Shown: positions 43,337 through 52,739, counted from the first letter of the stretch. The stretch: DNA of 64,000 bases from Chitinophaga rhizosphaerae (GCF_003958645.1 NZ_RXLO01000001.1:496001-560000); one strand, 5' to 3'. Program-made: numbers and translations. Notes: generated from the letters alone by a model not told the origin.

Positions 43337-43728
43337 GCCGCGCGTTCGCCGTCGGCCGCCGCCGTTACCAGCAGCGCTACGATGAGGATGAAGCTGTACT
43401 CACATCCGCCTGAGCCGTGTTCCCCCACGAACCAACCCAGTTCCGCGTGGATGATAACGATCCCGACCAGCAACATCAACACGAATCCGGCGCTCAGCCA
43501 GCGCACGAATTTGCCTGCGGCCAGCAAAATCCCGCCGGCGATCTCGAAAACGGTGATCATCCATACCAGCGCTTCGCCGGCCGGGAACCCTTTTGATTCG
43601 AGGAATCCGCCGAACCGGGGCACCGTTCCGCCCGTCACCCGCACAACAGCATGCGCGATGAAGATAATGGCGATGGATATACGTAATATAAGCAGCGTGT
43701 GCCGCAGCGACAGATAAGGGAAACGCAT
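43333..43728 (-). CDS. DoxX family membrane protein
   Basis: A 131-residue protein with four hydrophobic helices. The DoxX pattern is clear: LILRISIAIIFIAHAVVRV, FLESKGFPAGEALVWMITVFE, IAGGILLAAGKFVRWLSAGF, and HAELGWFVGEHGSGGCEYSF. DoxX-like proteins associate with redox and thiol stress systems. The start at 43728 was chosen because a longer frame would run through the end of the GNAT gene. It lies 7 bp after the GNAT gene. Confidence 0.87.
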   Translation of the reverse strand: MRFPYLSLRHTLLILRISIAIIFIAHAVVRVTGGTVPRFGGFLESKGFPAGEALVWMITVFEIAGGILLAAGKFVRWLSAGFVLMLLVGIVIIHAELGWFVGEHGSGGCEYSFILIVALLVTAAADGERAA

Positions 43729-43735
43729 GTCGTGT

Positions 43736-44275
43736 TCAGGTTTTGGTGGTGCAGAGTTGCTTCCAGTAAATGATGGTGCCGGTGAGGCCGCCAAGCGGTT
43801 TCAGCGCGAAGCCGGGTATGACGCCCGTTCTGTTGTACCCCTGCTTTTCATAGAACCCGGCCGCGCCTTCGTCTTCGGCGGTATCCAGTGTAATGAGGCT
43901 GCGCCCGTGAAGGCGGGCGAGGCTTTCCGCTTCGGCCAGCAGCGCACTGGCGATGCCTTTCCCGCGATGGGCCACCGCCGTCATCATTTTGGCGATTTCG
44001 GCGCGGTGGGGCTGATTCGGGGGAAGGTCGAGCAGCAGCGTCACCGTTCCCGCCAAATCGCCGCTTTCCGTAAAAGCCCCCAGGATAATTCGTCCACCTT
44101 GTTCCGCCGCTGCCAGCGAGCCTTGCCAGAAGGCACGCGCATTTTCCCCGGAAAGGGGATGCATGAAGCTTACGGAGCCGCCGTTCGCCACGGTTTCGAT
44201 CAACAATTCAGACAGGGCAGACAGTGTGAGATCATCGTGCGCCAGTGGACGGATAAGCACAGGATCGTAATTCAT
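43736..44275 (-). CDS. GNAT family N-acetyltransferase
   Basis: A 179-residue cytosolic enzyme. The acetyl-CoA pyrophosphate loop is VAHRGKGIASALLAEAE, preceded by strand beta-4 (AEIAKMMTAV) and followed by LITLDTAEDEGAAGFYEKQGY. These are the standard GNAT motifs A and B. The acceptor is not predictable. It is co-transcribed with the DoxX gene. Confidence 0.92.
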   Translation of the reverse strand: MNYDPVLIRPLAHDDLTLSALSELLIETVANGGSVSFMHPLSGENARAFWQGSLAAAEQGGRIILGAFTESGDLAGTVTLLLDLPPNQPHRAEIAKMMTAVAHRGKGIASALLAEAESLARLHGRSLITLDTAEDEGAAGFYEKQGYNRTGVIPGFALKPLGGLTGTIIYWKQLCTTKT

Positions 44276-44335
44276 ACAATACGGGTTGTTTCATCCTGAA
44301 ATTACGGTTTTCCGGGCCCCGCGTCAACAGTAAAA

Positions 44336-44364
44336 CGAACAGCCGGCCAATAGGCGACCGGCTG
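44336..44364 (-). terminator. Probable terminator of the 129-residue lipoprotein gene
   Basis: CAGCCGG and CCGGCTG (44340-44364) form a 7-bp stem; on the minus strand it is followed by TTCGTTTTA, a weak T tract. Confidence 0.55.
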
Positions 44365-44387
44365 CAGGGCGGAACGTGCGCTCCGGA

Positions 44388-44777
44388 TTAAAAAACAATC
44401 TGCGCAACGGCGGAAAGCGCCGTACCCGTAGATGTTCCCGTTTTAACGAGATTTCCGTTCACGAACATTTCGACTTTCAGGTTGGCGTTGGCGTTGGGGC
44501 CAAGGGCGCCGATTGCACAGCTACTGCTCAGTGCACTGGCGGGAACGTCGAGCACGGGGCTTTCCCAGGTATTCTGGTTGATGCTCGAAGCCGTGGTGAT
44601 CGACTGATCGTACCCGTAGACGGCGTTCTTGATCACGACCCCGGAGCTGCCGGTAGCTTTAAACTGCACTTTCTTCGCGGTGCGGCCAGGTGCCGGATCG
44701 TCGTCTTTCCCGCCGCAGGCGGCCATACCGATGGAAAAGGCTAACAATGGCAACAGGAACATTTTCAATGATTTCAT
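44388..44777 (-). CDS. Small lipoprotein, MmpS-like pattern
   Basis: A 129-residue lipoprotein with lipobox FSIGMAAC (Cys21). The mature part is a single beta domain: KVQFKATGSSGVVIKNAVYG, a middle strand with WESPVLDVPAS and the closing LKVEMFVNGNLVKTGTSTG. The order (an early V.Y.VTGS.G strand, then a late dG.lv....tG strand) resembles MmpS-type accessory domains, but this is a weak resemblance and no transporter is adjacent. Unknown function. Confidence 0.6.
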   Translation of the reverse strand: MKSLKMFLLPLLAFSIGMAACGGKDDDPAPGRTAKKVQFKATGSSGVVIKNAVYGYDQSITTASSINQNTWESPVLDVPASALSSSCAIGALGPNANANLKVEMFVNGNLVKTGTSTGTALSAVAQIVF

Positions 44778-44923
44778 ATAATGATTGTTTAGATAATAAA
44801 TAAGCTGCTCGCCACAAAAGTAAACCCGTCTGCCACCCAGTTCAATACCCTATTCCCGGGGAAATTTCCTACTGGTTTTCCGGTAGATGCGCGTAATTTT
44901 ATCCGCCGGACGCGAATAATCTA

Positions 44924-44931
44924 TATTTTTG
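44924..44931 (+). promoter_or_regulatory. -7 promoter element of the NarL-type regulator gene
   Basis: TATTTTTG is a perfect TAnnTTTG match 29 nt before the ATG at 44961. A TTTT run, not TTTG, occupies the -33 region. Confidence 0.45.
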
Positions 44932-44960
44932 GGGACGGGGATCATCCGCCCCGGTAAACC

Positions 44961-45596
44961 ATGTCCGGAAACACCATTCAAATTGCCATTGTAGACGACC
45001 ATCCGCTCATCCTGGAAGGATTGCAAAAGTTACTGGATAATACCCCCGGCATGGAAATCGCCGGATGTTTCAGCACTGCCGCCGAATGCCTGGATTTTCT
45101 CCGCACGTCTTATGCAGACATCCTTTTGCTCGACATCGGCCTGCCAGACGCCAGCGGGCTCGACCTTTGCCGCGACGTCAAAACCCTTTCGCCCTCCACG
45201 CGCATACTGGCGCTCAGCAATCATTCCGAACGCAGCATGATCCTGCAGATGCTCCAGCAGGGTGCATCGGGTTACCTGCTGAAAAACGTAGCGGCCGACG
45301 AGCTGGTGCGCTGCATCCGCGAAGCTCACGAGGGTTTGCTCACCTTCAGCAAAGCGATCCGAGAGATCATGGCCAAACCCTCCGCATCGGCGCTCCGCGA
45401 AACACCGCAGCTCACCCGCCGCGAAAAGGAAATCCTCCTCCTCATCGCCGACGGTAAAACCACGGCCGACATCGCATCATTCCTCCACCTTAGTCCGCTC
45501 ACCATAGAAACGCACCGCAAAAACCTCCTGCAGAAATTCGGGACGCCCAACGTGGCCGCCATGATCAAGCTCGCCGTGCAACTGGGGCTCATGTAA
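44961..45596 (+). CDS. NarL/LuxR-family response regulator
   Basis: A 211-residue cytosolic regulator. The receiver domain has the acidic pair IAIVDDHPL, phospho-acceptor Asp58 (LLLDIGLPDAS) and the conserved lysine in GYLLKNVA. A LuxR-type helix-turn-helix follows near residues 147-205 (LTRREKEILLLIADGKTTAD, then HLSPLTIETHRKNLLQKFG). No histidine kinase is adjacent. It is monocistronic and ends at a shared terminator. Confidence 0.94.
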   Translation: MSGNTIQIAIVDDHPLILEGLQKLLDNTPGMEIAGCFSTAAECLDFLRTSYADILLLDIGLPDASGLDLCRDVKTLSPSTRILALSNHSERSMILQMLQQGASGYLLKNVAADELVRCIREAHEGLLTFSKAIREIMAKPSASALRETPQLTRREKEILLLIADGKTTADIASFLHLSPLTIETHRKNLLQKFGTPNVAAMIKLAVQLGLM

Positions 45597-45599
45597 AAC

Positions 45600-45624
45600 A
45601 AAAAGGAACGCCCGAAGGCGTTCC
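45600..45624. terminator. Bidirectional terminator
   Basis: GGAACGCC / GGCGTTCC (45605-45624) with a CGAA loop; on the minus strand it is followed by TTTTTGTTTT, on the plus strand by a weaker ATTCTT. It mainly serves the minus-strand SusCD operon. Confidence 0.82.
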
Positions 45625-45656
45625 ATTCTTCCGTTTGCATATATCAATTTACCAAT

Positions 45657-46829
45657 CTATTCGCCCAAAAGTTCCTTGATCCTGGCGTCGAGCTCGTCTT
45701 CGCTTTCCTTACCGCCGCCCACTTGCTTGAAGATGATCTTGCCGGTGGGGTCGAGGAGGAATTTGGTCGGGAAACCGCTCACACCGTATTTCTGTACGAG
45801 GTCCAGCGATTCCTTTCCGTAGTTGTTCATGACGTGCAGCCAGTCGATACCGTCCGCTTTCACGGCGCCTTTCCAGTTTTTTTCCGAAGTGGCCAGGTCG
45901 GCGGACTTTTCCTCGGCGATGCCCAGGATCTCGAAGCCTTTCCCCTTGTATTGTTCGTAGAGCTTGCGCAGATGCGGGTGGCCTGCGCGGCAGGGGCCGC
46001 ACCAGCTTCCCCAGAAATCCACCAGCACGTATTTCCCTTTGAGGGACGACAGGGAAAAATCATGGCCCTGGATATCCTTTTTCGTGAAATCCGGGGCGAT
46101 CTTGCCCATCGCCGTAGCCTGGACGCTTTCGATCTTGTTAGCGACCCATTTTCCGTAGAAGGACTGCTTCCAGGTGGGGGCCAGCTTCGCGAAAGCCTGT
46201 GCGTATGCTTCCGGCGTATAATCCTCGAACATCTGGGTGAGGTAATACATGCTCAGGAAGGAAGCCGGATTCCTGGCGATGTACGCCTTCCGCAGTTCCT
46301 TTTTCTTTCCGTCCAGTGTATTGCCTTCGGTCCGCAGGGCAGACGCGCGGGCGGTATCGCCGCTTTTATAGGCCGCCTGTCCGTCTTTCGTCAATTGCCA
46401 GCGTTTGCTGATAAGCGGCAATTCCCGGGCATGGAACTGAGCGAATTCGGTATTCAGCCTGCCGCCTTTCGCCAGCGCCTTGTACGATTCTGCAGATTTA
46501 CCCCGCATGACGATGCGGCCTTCTTCCAGTACGAGCTCCGCTAACGGCCCCGGTATGAACATTCCGCCTTTCGACACTTCGAACCTGCTGGAAGGGTTGC
46601 TGTTGAACAGCACCGCCACTACAGGCTCGGCTATTTCGCCGGTGAAGCGAAATGCACCGTCTGGCTGCAGCTGCGCCGTGTCCATTTTACGGGCGCCGTG
46701 CTGCATGTAGCTCAGCGTCAGTTTATGCCCTTCCTGGCCTTCCATGTACACATCCAGCGTAAAATGCTGCTGGGCGGAAGCGGAAAGCCCCGCGGCCAGT
46801 AAAAAAGCCGATATGATTGTTTTCTGCAT
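45657..46829 (-). CDS. TlpA-family thiol-disulfide protein with DUF4369-like N-terminus
   Basis: A 390-residue exported protein with a signal peptide ending AGLSASAQ. Residues about 20-120 form a DUF4369-type beta domain, residues about 125-235 are helical, and residues about 245-390 form a thioredoxin fold with active site SWCGPC (Cys277, Cys280) and the cis-proline region GVSGFPTKFLLD. Such proteins work in the periplasm or at the outer membrane as disulfide reductases. It is the last gene of the susC-susD-tlpA-tlpA operon, 12 bp after its paralogue. Confidence 0.9.
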   Translation of the reverse strand: MQKTIISAFLLAAGLSASAQQHFTLDVYMEGQEGHKLTLSYMQHGARKMDTAQLQPDGAFRFTGEIAEPVVAVLFNSNPSSRFEVSKGGMFIPGPLAELVLEEGRIVMRGKSAESYKALAKGGRLNTEFAQFHARELPLISKRWQLTKDGQAAYKSGDTARASALRTEGNTLDGKKKELRKAYIARNPASFLSMYYLTQMFEDYTPEAYAQAFAKLAPTWKQSFYGKWVANKIESVQATAMGKIAPDFTKKDIQGHDFSLSSLKGKYVLVDFWGSWCGPCRAGHPHLRKLYEQYKGKGFEILGIAEEKSADLATSEKNWKGAVKADGIDWLHVMNNYGKESLDLVQKYGVSGFPTKFLLDPTGKIIFKQVGGGKESEDELDARIKELLGE

Positions 46830-46841
46830 GATGGGTATTAA

Positions 46842-48089
46842 TTACATGGACATGGCCTTCATTACCTTGTTTTCGCCGGCGGGTTTCGCACGCAAACCTT
46901 TCTCGATGAAGGATTTGATCTCGGTTTCCGCTTCAGGGCTGTAGCCGGTGAACTTGGTCACGATCTTGCCTTCACGGTCGATGAGGTAGAGCGTGGGGAT
47001 GCCGGAGAACTGGTAAGTTTCCATGGTTTTGTCCTTGTTGTCGCTCAGCAGTTGTTCCCAGGGCATGTTTTCATCCGCCATGGCTTTTTTCCAGGCGTTT
47101 TTATCGGTGTCGATGGAAATGCTCACCACTTCCAGCCCGTGCTTCTTGTAATCAGTATAGAGCTCCTTCACTTTCGGGATGGCCTGGCGGCAGGGGCCGC
47201 ACCAGCTGGCCCAAAAATCGACCAGGAGATATTTGCCTTTGTATTTTTCGAGGCCCTGAACCTTGCCGAGATGATCGGGGTAGGAGATGGAAGGCGCGGG
47301 CTGGCCGGGCTGGAGTTTCATCATCTGCGCGCGGTTCTTGATGATGGTGTTTTTCAGGTTCTTAGCCTCGCTCAGCCAGGGGTACAGCTTCATAAGGTGA
47401 TCGAGCTGGCGGAGCGTGGCGGCGTACTGCGTGGTATCGTGCGGACTGCCGGCGCCGCGGAGGGCGTACATGTAAACCGGACGGTCTTTGTAGATGCGTT
47501 TCATCAGTTCGTCGCGCTGCTCCTGGTCGTCGCGGGGATCGTTGTACCGGCGGCGGCCGACCCAGTAATTCGCCCAGGTGGAATCGCCGGTTTTGGTTGT
47601 ATGTTCCTTCGCATAATACTGCTGGTTATAATCATCCACCATACGGAGGTAGCCCAGCGTGTTGTTCAGTTCCATCTGGTTGACGAAGTTGTTGTCGTGC
47701 GAGCCTTCCACGAAAGTGAAGTGCGGGATCTTGATCTTCATTTTCGCGGTGTCGTAGCCGCGGGAAGAGATTTTCACGTCGGCGTCGCTCCAGAAGGTGA
47801 TATGTTCCCAGTTCATCACGTTGATCTTGTAGATGCCCGGATGGTCCTGTTTAACGCGGAAGGTGTAGGTGAGGTCTTTCCCCAGTTCCACGGAATCCAC
47901 GATGGGCGATCTGCTGCCTTCGAAGGTTTCGCGGCTGAGATAGATCATTTTGGGCTGTCCTTCGGGCGTGGGGAACTTCACCGTGCCTTTCACCGTAATT
48001 TGCTTTGGTAAGTTGGCTTTCTGGGCCATGAGCGCCGCCGGAGTCATCAACAGCGCCAATAAAGCAGGTTTCAACATTGCTTTCTTCAT
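46842..48089 (-). CDS. TlpA-family thiol-disulfide protein, second copy in operon
   Basis: A 415-residue exported protein with a signal peptide (LLALLMTPAALMAQ). A beta-rich N-terminal domain (ITVKGTVKFPTPEGQPKMIY) and a helical middle part precede a thioredoxin domain with active site SWCGPC (Cys297, Cys300) and FSGIPTLYLIDREGK. The frame is open for 447 more bases upstream, but that part has no family-like sequence and covers the end of susD, so the ATG at 48089 was taken. It lies 20 bp after susD. Confidence 0.9.
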   Translation of the reverse strand: MKKAMLKPALLALLMTPAALMAQKANLPKQITVKGTVKFPTPEGQPKMIYLSRETFEGSRSPIVDSVELGKDLTYTFRVKQDHPGIYKINVMNWEHITFWSDADVKISSRGYDTAKMKIKIPHFTFVEGSHDNNFVNQMELNNTLGYLRMVDDYNQQYYAKEHTTKTGDSTWANYWVGRRRYNDPRDDQEQRDELMKRIYKDRPVYMYALRGAGSPHDTTQYAATLRQLDHLMKLYPWLSEAKNLKNTIIKNRAQMMKLQPGQPAPSISYPDHLGKVQGLEKYKGKYLLVDFWASWCGPCRQAIPKVKELYTDYKKHGLEVVSISIDTDKNAWKKAMADENMPWEQLLSDNKDKTMETYQFSGIPTLYLIDREGKIVTKFTGYSPEAETEIKSFIEKGLRAKPAGENKVMKAMSM

Positions 48090-48109
48090 TCCTGTGTTTT
48101 TAATTATGC

Positions 48110-49447
48110 TTAATAGTCTGAATTCTGTTTGATGTTGGGATTGAGCACCAGCAGGCGTTCCGGCAGCGGCATGAGCACATGGCCGGCTGGCTGTTGCAGG
48201 CTGGATAGCCAGGGGAGGGCTTTCCCGAACCGGCGCATATCGCTCCAGCGCAGGCGCTCCCCTGTGAATTCGCGCCTGCGTTCGCTTTCGATCATGTCGA
48301 GGAATGCTTGCGCGTTGGCGAAATCGCCGTTGGTGCGCAGGCTGGCTTTGCGTTTCCCGCGCAGTGTATTGAAGTGAGTAACATCCACGTTTCCTTGCCG
48401 GGCTTTCCCTTCCGCAGCGATGAGGTAGGCTTCCGCCAGGCGGCATACCGGGTAGGAGGGCGTGGCTTCCATGGGGAACTTGTTGAGGTAGTTCACTTCG
48501 AGGTCGAACGTGAGCCCCTTGCGCTTGAAATACCATTTCTTCCGGACGTCCGTATCTTCATAGGTATTGATCAGCGCTTCATCGATCCAGGTGTTGCCGT
48601 TGCCCGCGAGCTGTTCGCCGCCCCAGGGCGCAAATCCACCGGCCCCGAAAACGGAATTCAGGCCCATCATCTTGCTGCCGTTATTGGAAGCCTCGCCAAT
48701 GGCATAGATCATTTCCTTCGACGAAGTGTTGTACATGAACATGGCGGAATCCACCTTGTCTGCCAGGGAGAATTTCCCGGAATTGATCACGGCTTCGGCC
48801 ATATCCACGGCGTCCTGATATTTCCCGTTGTTGAGGCAGTGGCGCGCCAGCAGCAGTTGTGCGGCCTGTTTGCTCGCCTTCGTAATACCTGCCGTAAAAT
48901 CGGGCAGCAGTTCCACCGCCTGCCGGAGATCGGCTTCCACGAATACTTTCACTTTGTCTTCGGATTCGCGGAGCGGGAAGGTAAGCGGGTCTTCCCCGCC
49001 TTTCATCAGCGCCACCTGTCCGAATTGCTCGTTGAGGAGGGAATAGGCGTATCCCCGCAACAGGTAAGCTTCCCCGGCGATGGGGCGCAGTTCGCTTTCG
49101 TCTTTATGCGATTCCCAGTAATTGATCGCTGCGTTGGAATTGCCGACACACTGGTAAGGATAGCGGTAAGCGAACTGAAGGGCGTTCTCGGCAACGGGGA
49201 TATTACAGCGTTCATAGCCTGCATAGGCAAGGGTCTGCACGTCGTCACCCATTATTTCGGTAAGACTGTAATACAGGTTGAATGCGTTGTTGGTAAGCCC
49301 CAGCTTGGCGCCGTTAACCACCAGCGCCAGGTTGTTGCTGTTGATCATGGACGGCGAAGCGAGGTGATCGGGCCGCACGTCTAATTTATTGCTGCAGGCG
49401 GAAAGCCCGATGATTGCTGATATGGAGAGGTAGAGCGAATGTTTCAT
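48110..49447 (-). CDS. SusD/RagB-family nutrient-binding lipoprotein
   Basis: A 445-residue surface lipoprotein with lipobox AIIGLSAC (Cys18). The helical SusD core is visible: ALVVNGAKLGLTNN, the TPR-like RPIAGEAYLLRGYAYSLLNE, and the C-terminal signatures PVCRLAEAYLIAAEGKARQG and ERRREFTGERLRWSDMRRFG. SusD proteins form the lid over SusC and capture the ligand. It is 12 bp downstream of susC. No glycoside hydrolase, peptidase or sulfatase follows, so the ligand is unknown. Confidence 0.95.
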   Translation of the reverse strand: MKHSLYLSISAIIGLSACSNKLDVRPDHLASPSMINSNNLALVVNGAKLGLTNNAFNLYYSLTEIMGDDVQTLAYAGYERCNIPVAENALQFAYRYPYQCVGNSNAAINYWESHKDESELRPIAGEAYLLRGYAYSLLNEQFGQVALMKGGEDPLTFPLRESEDKVKVFVEADLRQAVELLPDFTAGITKASKQAAQLLLARHCLNNGKYQDAVDMAEAVINSGKFSLADKVDSAMFMYNTSSKEMIYAIGEASNNGSKMMGLNSVFGAGGFAPWGGEQLAGNGNTWIDEALINTYEDTDVRKKWYFKRKGLTFDLEVNYLNKFPMEATPSYPVCRLAEAYLIAAEGKARQGNVDVTHFNTLRGKRKASLRTNGDFANAQAFLDMIESERRREFTGERLRWSDMRRFGKALPWLSSLQQPAGHVLMPLPERLLVLNPNIKQNSDY

Positions 49448-49459
49448 ACCGGTAATTTT

Positions 49460-52400
49460 TTAGAATGAGAGATCGACGCCCAGTACCATGGCCCTGGGAT
49501 TGGGAACGTTGGACGACACGATCCCCGAATTGCTGGCCGCTTCCGGATCGAAGCCGATGTACTTTGTAATGGTAAACAGGTTCTGCGCGGAGGCATAGAC
49601 CTTGGCACGCGTAATGTGCGCACGCTGCAACAGCGATTTCGGGATTTCGTAACCCACCGTCAGGTTGCGCAGCCGCACGTAAGACGCGTTGTAGATGAAC
49701 TGGGTAGAAGCCATCGAGTTCCAGTTGGTCATGTTGCCCTGACCATGCTGCCCCGCTACGGCGCGCGGAACATCCGTCACATCACCGGGCTTGCGCCAGC
49801 GGCTGTTCACGATATCGAATTTGTTGGGCATCACACCGAACCAGTCGAGGTCATAATTGCGGAGGGTCTGTTCGTAAAAGTCATATATTTTCGAACCTGC
49901 CACGTAATAGAACAATGCTTCTACCGTCACCCCCTTGTAACCTGCGGAAAGCGTGGTGCCGCCGGTGAATTTCGGCAGGGCGATGGGAATGTTCACGTAA
50001 TCTTTCGCATTGATCATCCCGTCTTTGTTCAGGTCGTCATACATCATGTCTCCCGTTGCAGGGTCCACGCCCAGCGAGCGGTACACCAGCACGGAGCCTA
50101 CGGATTCGCCTACTTTCACGGTAGATTGCGGTCCGCCGAAAATAAACGTACCGAACTGCGCCATGGTATCTGCCAGTGAAAGCACCCTGTTGCGGTTGAG
50201 GTTCATATTCGTTTCCACGCGCCAGCTGATGGCGGAACCCGCGGCACTGGCCACAGACAGTTCCATATCGAAACCCTGGTTACGCACGCTGCCCACGTTG
50301 TAGGGAATGTTGGTGGCGCCGAACTCCCAGGGGATGTTGCGGTTGCTCATCAACTTGTCGGTAGTCTTGTTGTAATAATCGACCGTCAGGTTCACGCGGT
50401 TGTTGAACAATGCCGCATCGATACCGGCGTCGAACTGCCTGGTCTGTTCCCAGCGCACGTTGGGGTTGCCCACGAGATCGCGGATTTTGAGGGCAGCGTC
50501 GCCGATATAGGACGTACCCTGCATGAGGACTTCTGCGCCGTTTTGCGCAAGCGGACGGATGTTCCCGCTAAGACCGTAGCTGGAACGGAGTTTCAGATGA
50601 TTCACGACCTTCTGGCCGAGCATGAAGTTCTCCCGGGAGATGTCCCAACCGGCAGATACGGCCGGGAACCAGCTGTAGCGGTTGTTTTTGGCCAGCTTGG
50701 AGGAGCCGTCTGTCCGGAGGCTCGCCCCCAGCAGGTAACGGTCTTTATAGTCCACACCCACCCGCGCGAAATACGCTTCGGAAGTTTCCTTTCCGTTACC
50801 GTTCAGCGAACCGATGCCGAACACGCTGCCGTAAGATGCGGCTGCCTGTCCGCCGCTAATGCCCGGCACCCGCGGGAACCCGTTCAGTTCGTACCCGAAG
50901 TTGCTGGTTTCCATGCTGTAGAACGTCTGGCCCGCTGTGGCGGTGAGGCCCAGGTCGTGCCAACGGTTATTGTAAGTGAAGTAGTTGTCGACGTTGTAGT
51001 TGAAGTTATCCGTTCCCGTCACTTTCAGGCTTCCTTTGTTAAAGTAGCCGAGGTAACCCAGGGGCGACTGGAAATCGTTGCTGTTGATGTTATATTTATT
51101 GGCGGCCAGCTGGGAACGGAACTGCAGGGTTTTGTGCAGTTTCACTTCTGCGAAGATGTTGCCGAACCAGGTTTGCTGTTTGCGTTTGTTATTGTTTTCG
51201 AGCATTTCCCCCAGCGGATGCTGCTGTTGGCCGATGTAATAGCCGAGGCTGCCGTCTGGCCGGCGCACAGGCTCTTCCGGTGTATCGGGCCGGGCGTTGA
51301 ACGCGCTGACGATGGGGTAGCTGTTGTTTCTATTGACGCCCTGCGAAAGATTGATGTTACCGCCCAGTTTCAGCCAGTCGCCTACCTGCTGGGTAACGTC
51401 GATCTTGCCGGTATATCTTTCGAACTGGCCGGTGCCCATGGCTGCCTGTTCGGAATAGCGGGCGATAGACATATAATAGCTGTTCTTTTCCCCGCCGCCG
51501 TTCATGCTGGCCTGGATGTTGGTTACCGGTGCCGTTTTGTTCTTGATCCGGTCGATCCAGTCGGTGTTGCGGTCGGCCATTTTGAGGCCAGACACTTCGC
51601 TGCCGAGGCGCGTTTTTTCCGATTCCAGCCTTGAAATCTGTGCAGGCGTGAGGCCAACGGGATTAGCCAGTATTTTTTCGATGTCGCCGATTCGGTTGTT
51701 GCGGGAGTCGGAGAAGGCGGATTTGTATTCGTCGGTGGATAGCATCCTCCGCGTGGCAGGCACATTATTGAAGCCCGTGTACGCATTCACCGAGAAAGAT
51801 GGTTTAGCGCCGATCCGGCCTTTTTTTGTGGTGATGATGATGACGCCGGTGGAGCCGCGTGCGCCGTAGATGGCTGCGGAAGCGGCGTCTTTCAGTACGT
51901 CGATGGTTTCCACGTCCTGCGGGTTGAGGCTGTTCAGCGCCACGGCGCCGCCTTCGATCACGAGCCCGTCGATCACGACGAGCGGAGCGGCCGAATTGGC
52001 GCTGGCGGATTGTACGCCGCGGATCTGGATAGTGGGCGGGTTGCCGGGTGTGCCCGACGAAGATACCACGGTAACGCCGGGGATGCGGCCCTGCAGGGCT
52101 TTGCCCACGTCAGACACGATGTTGTTTTCCGGAGCCAGGTCTTTGGCCCCGATGGAAGAAATGCTTGTGGTCACGTTGCGGCGCTGCTGCGTACCGTAAC
52201 CTACTACCACGGCGGATTTCAGCTCCAGTGCGGAAGTTAGCAGCATGATGGGGCGCATGATGGCCGTGGCCGGCACCATTACGGTTTCGAAACCCATGGA
52301 GGAGATTTTCAACTGGGCATTGGCGGGCACCCGCAATTCGAATTCCCCCTTTTCATTGGCGGTCACCCCGCCGGTGCCGTTCACCACCTTGATCGTGGCC

Positions 52401-52513
52401 CCGGGAATCGGCGCCCTGGTGAGCGAATCGCGCACCGTTCCCCTGATAACCTGCTGGGCAAAAGCCCCTGCGCTCAACATACAGGCAAGAGATAGCAAAT
52501 AGACATGTTTCAT
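49460..52513 (-). CDS. SusC/RagA-family TonB-linked outer membrane receptor
   Basis: A 1017-residue receptor. The signal peptide ends SAGAFAQ and is followed by a carboxypeptidase-like domain (IRGTVRDSLTRAPIPGATIK, residues about 20-100), then a TonB-plug (AVVVGYGTQQRRNVTTSISS, IQIRGVQSASANSAAPLVVI) with the SusC signature VLKDAASAAIYGARGSTGV. The barrel follows and closes with AMVLGVDLSF. It imports a SusD-captured ligand using TonB energy. The ATG at 52513 gives a clean signal peptide; the longer frame to 52672 does not. Confidence 0.96.
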   Translation of the reverse strand: MKHVYLLSLACMLSAGAFAQQVIRGTVRDSLTRAPIPGATIKVVNGTGGVTANEKGEFELRVPANAQLKISSMGFETVMVPATAIMRPIMLLTSALELKSAVVVGYGTQQRRNVTTSISSIGAKDLAPENNIVSDVGKALQGRIPGVTVVSSSGTPGNPPTIQIRGVQSASANSAAPLVVIDGLVIEGGAVALNSLNPQDVETIDVLKDAASAAIYGARGSTGVIIITTKKGRIGAKPSFSVNAYTGFNNVPATRRMLSTDEYKSAFSDSRNNRIGDIEKILANPVGLTPAQISRLESEKTRLGSEVSGLKMADRNTDWIDRIKNKTAPVTNIQASMNGGGEKNSYYMSIARYSEQAAMGTGQFERYTGKIDVTQQVGDWLKLGGNINLSQGVNRNNSYPIVSAFNARPDTPEEPVRRPDGSLGYYIGQQQHPLGEMLENNNKRKQQTWFGNIFAEVKLHKTLQFRSQLAANKYNINSNDFQSPLGYLGYFNKGSLKVTGTDNFNYNVDNYFTYNNRWHDLGLTATAGQTFYSMETSNFGYELNGFPRVPGISGGQAAASYGSVFGIGSLNGNGKETSEAYFARVGVDYKDRYLLGASLRTDGSSKLAKNNRYSWFPAVSAGWDISRENFMLGQKVVNHLKLRSSYGLSGNIRPLAQNGAEVLMQGTSYIGDAALKIRDLVGNPNVRWEQTRQFDAGIDAALFNNRVNLTVDYYNKTTDKLMSNRNIPWEFGATNIPYNVGSVRNQGFDMELSVASAAGSAISWRVETNMNLNRNRVLSLADTMAQFGTFIFGGPQSTVKVGESVGSVLVYRSLGVDPATGDMMYDDLNKDGMINAKDYVNIPIALPKFTGGTTLSAGYKGVTVEALFYYVAGSKIYDFYEQTLRNYDLDWFGVMPNKFDIVNSRWRKPGDVTDVPRAVAGQHGQGNMTNWNSMASTQFIYNASYVRLRNLTVGYEIPKSLLQRAHITRAKVYASAQNLFTITKYIGFDPEAASNSGIVSSNVPNPRAMVLGVDLSF

Positions 52514-52642
52514 AAACACTACTGTTTGGAAAATGAATGGTTGGAGATTTGGTTGATTCTTTCGTTGGTTGGTCTTTGATCGGTTGAAATGAGCCTCATG
52601 ACCCCACCAAAATAATCGCGGCGTTCCATTCAAAAGGTCAAA

Positions 52643-52673
52643 ATTGTACGTACCGGCTTCCCGCAGGTACAAT
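52643..52673. repeat. Inverted repeat between susC and the LytS-like gene, candidate operator
   Basis: ATTGTAC (52643-52649) and GTACAAT (52667-52673) form a perfect 7-bp inverted repeat separated by 17 nt, with extra partial symmetry inside (TACC and GGTA). It lies midway between the two divergent start codons. Closer to susC, GGTTG recurs at 52539, 52551, 52567 and 52582, inside the predicted leader. Confidence 0.45.
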
Positions 52674-52739
52674 CCGGCAAATCGCGGGGATGAAAAAAAA
52701 TCGCCTGTAAAGCCCTGATATCGCGTATCTTAGCATCTC

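Noticed and set aside
48090-48536. Upstream extension of the second TlpA gene giving a 564-residue protein
   Set aside because: The added 149 residues are Arg/Pro/Ala-rich, lie over the end of susD and precede a normal signal peptide; the ATG at 48089 is the natural start.
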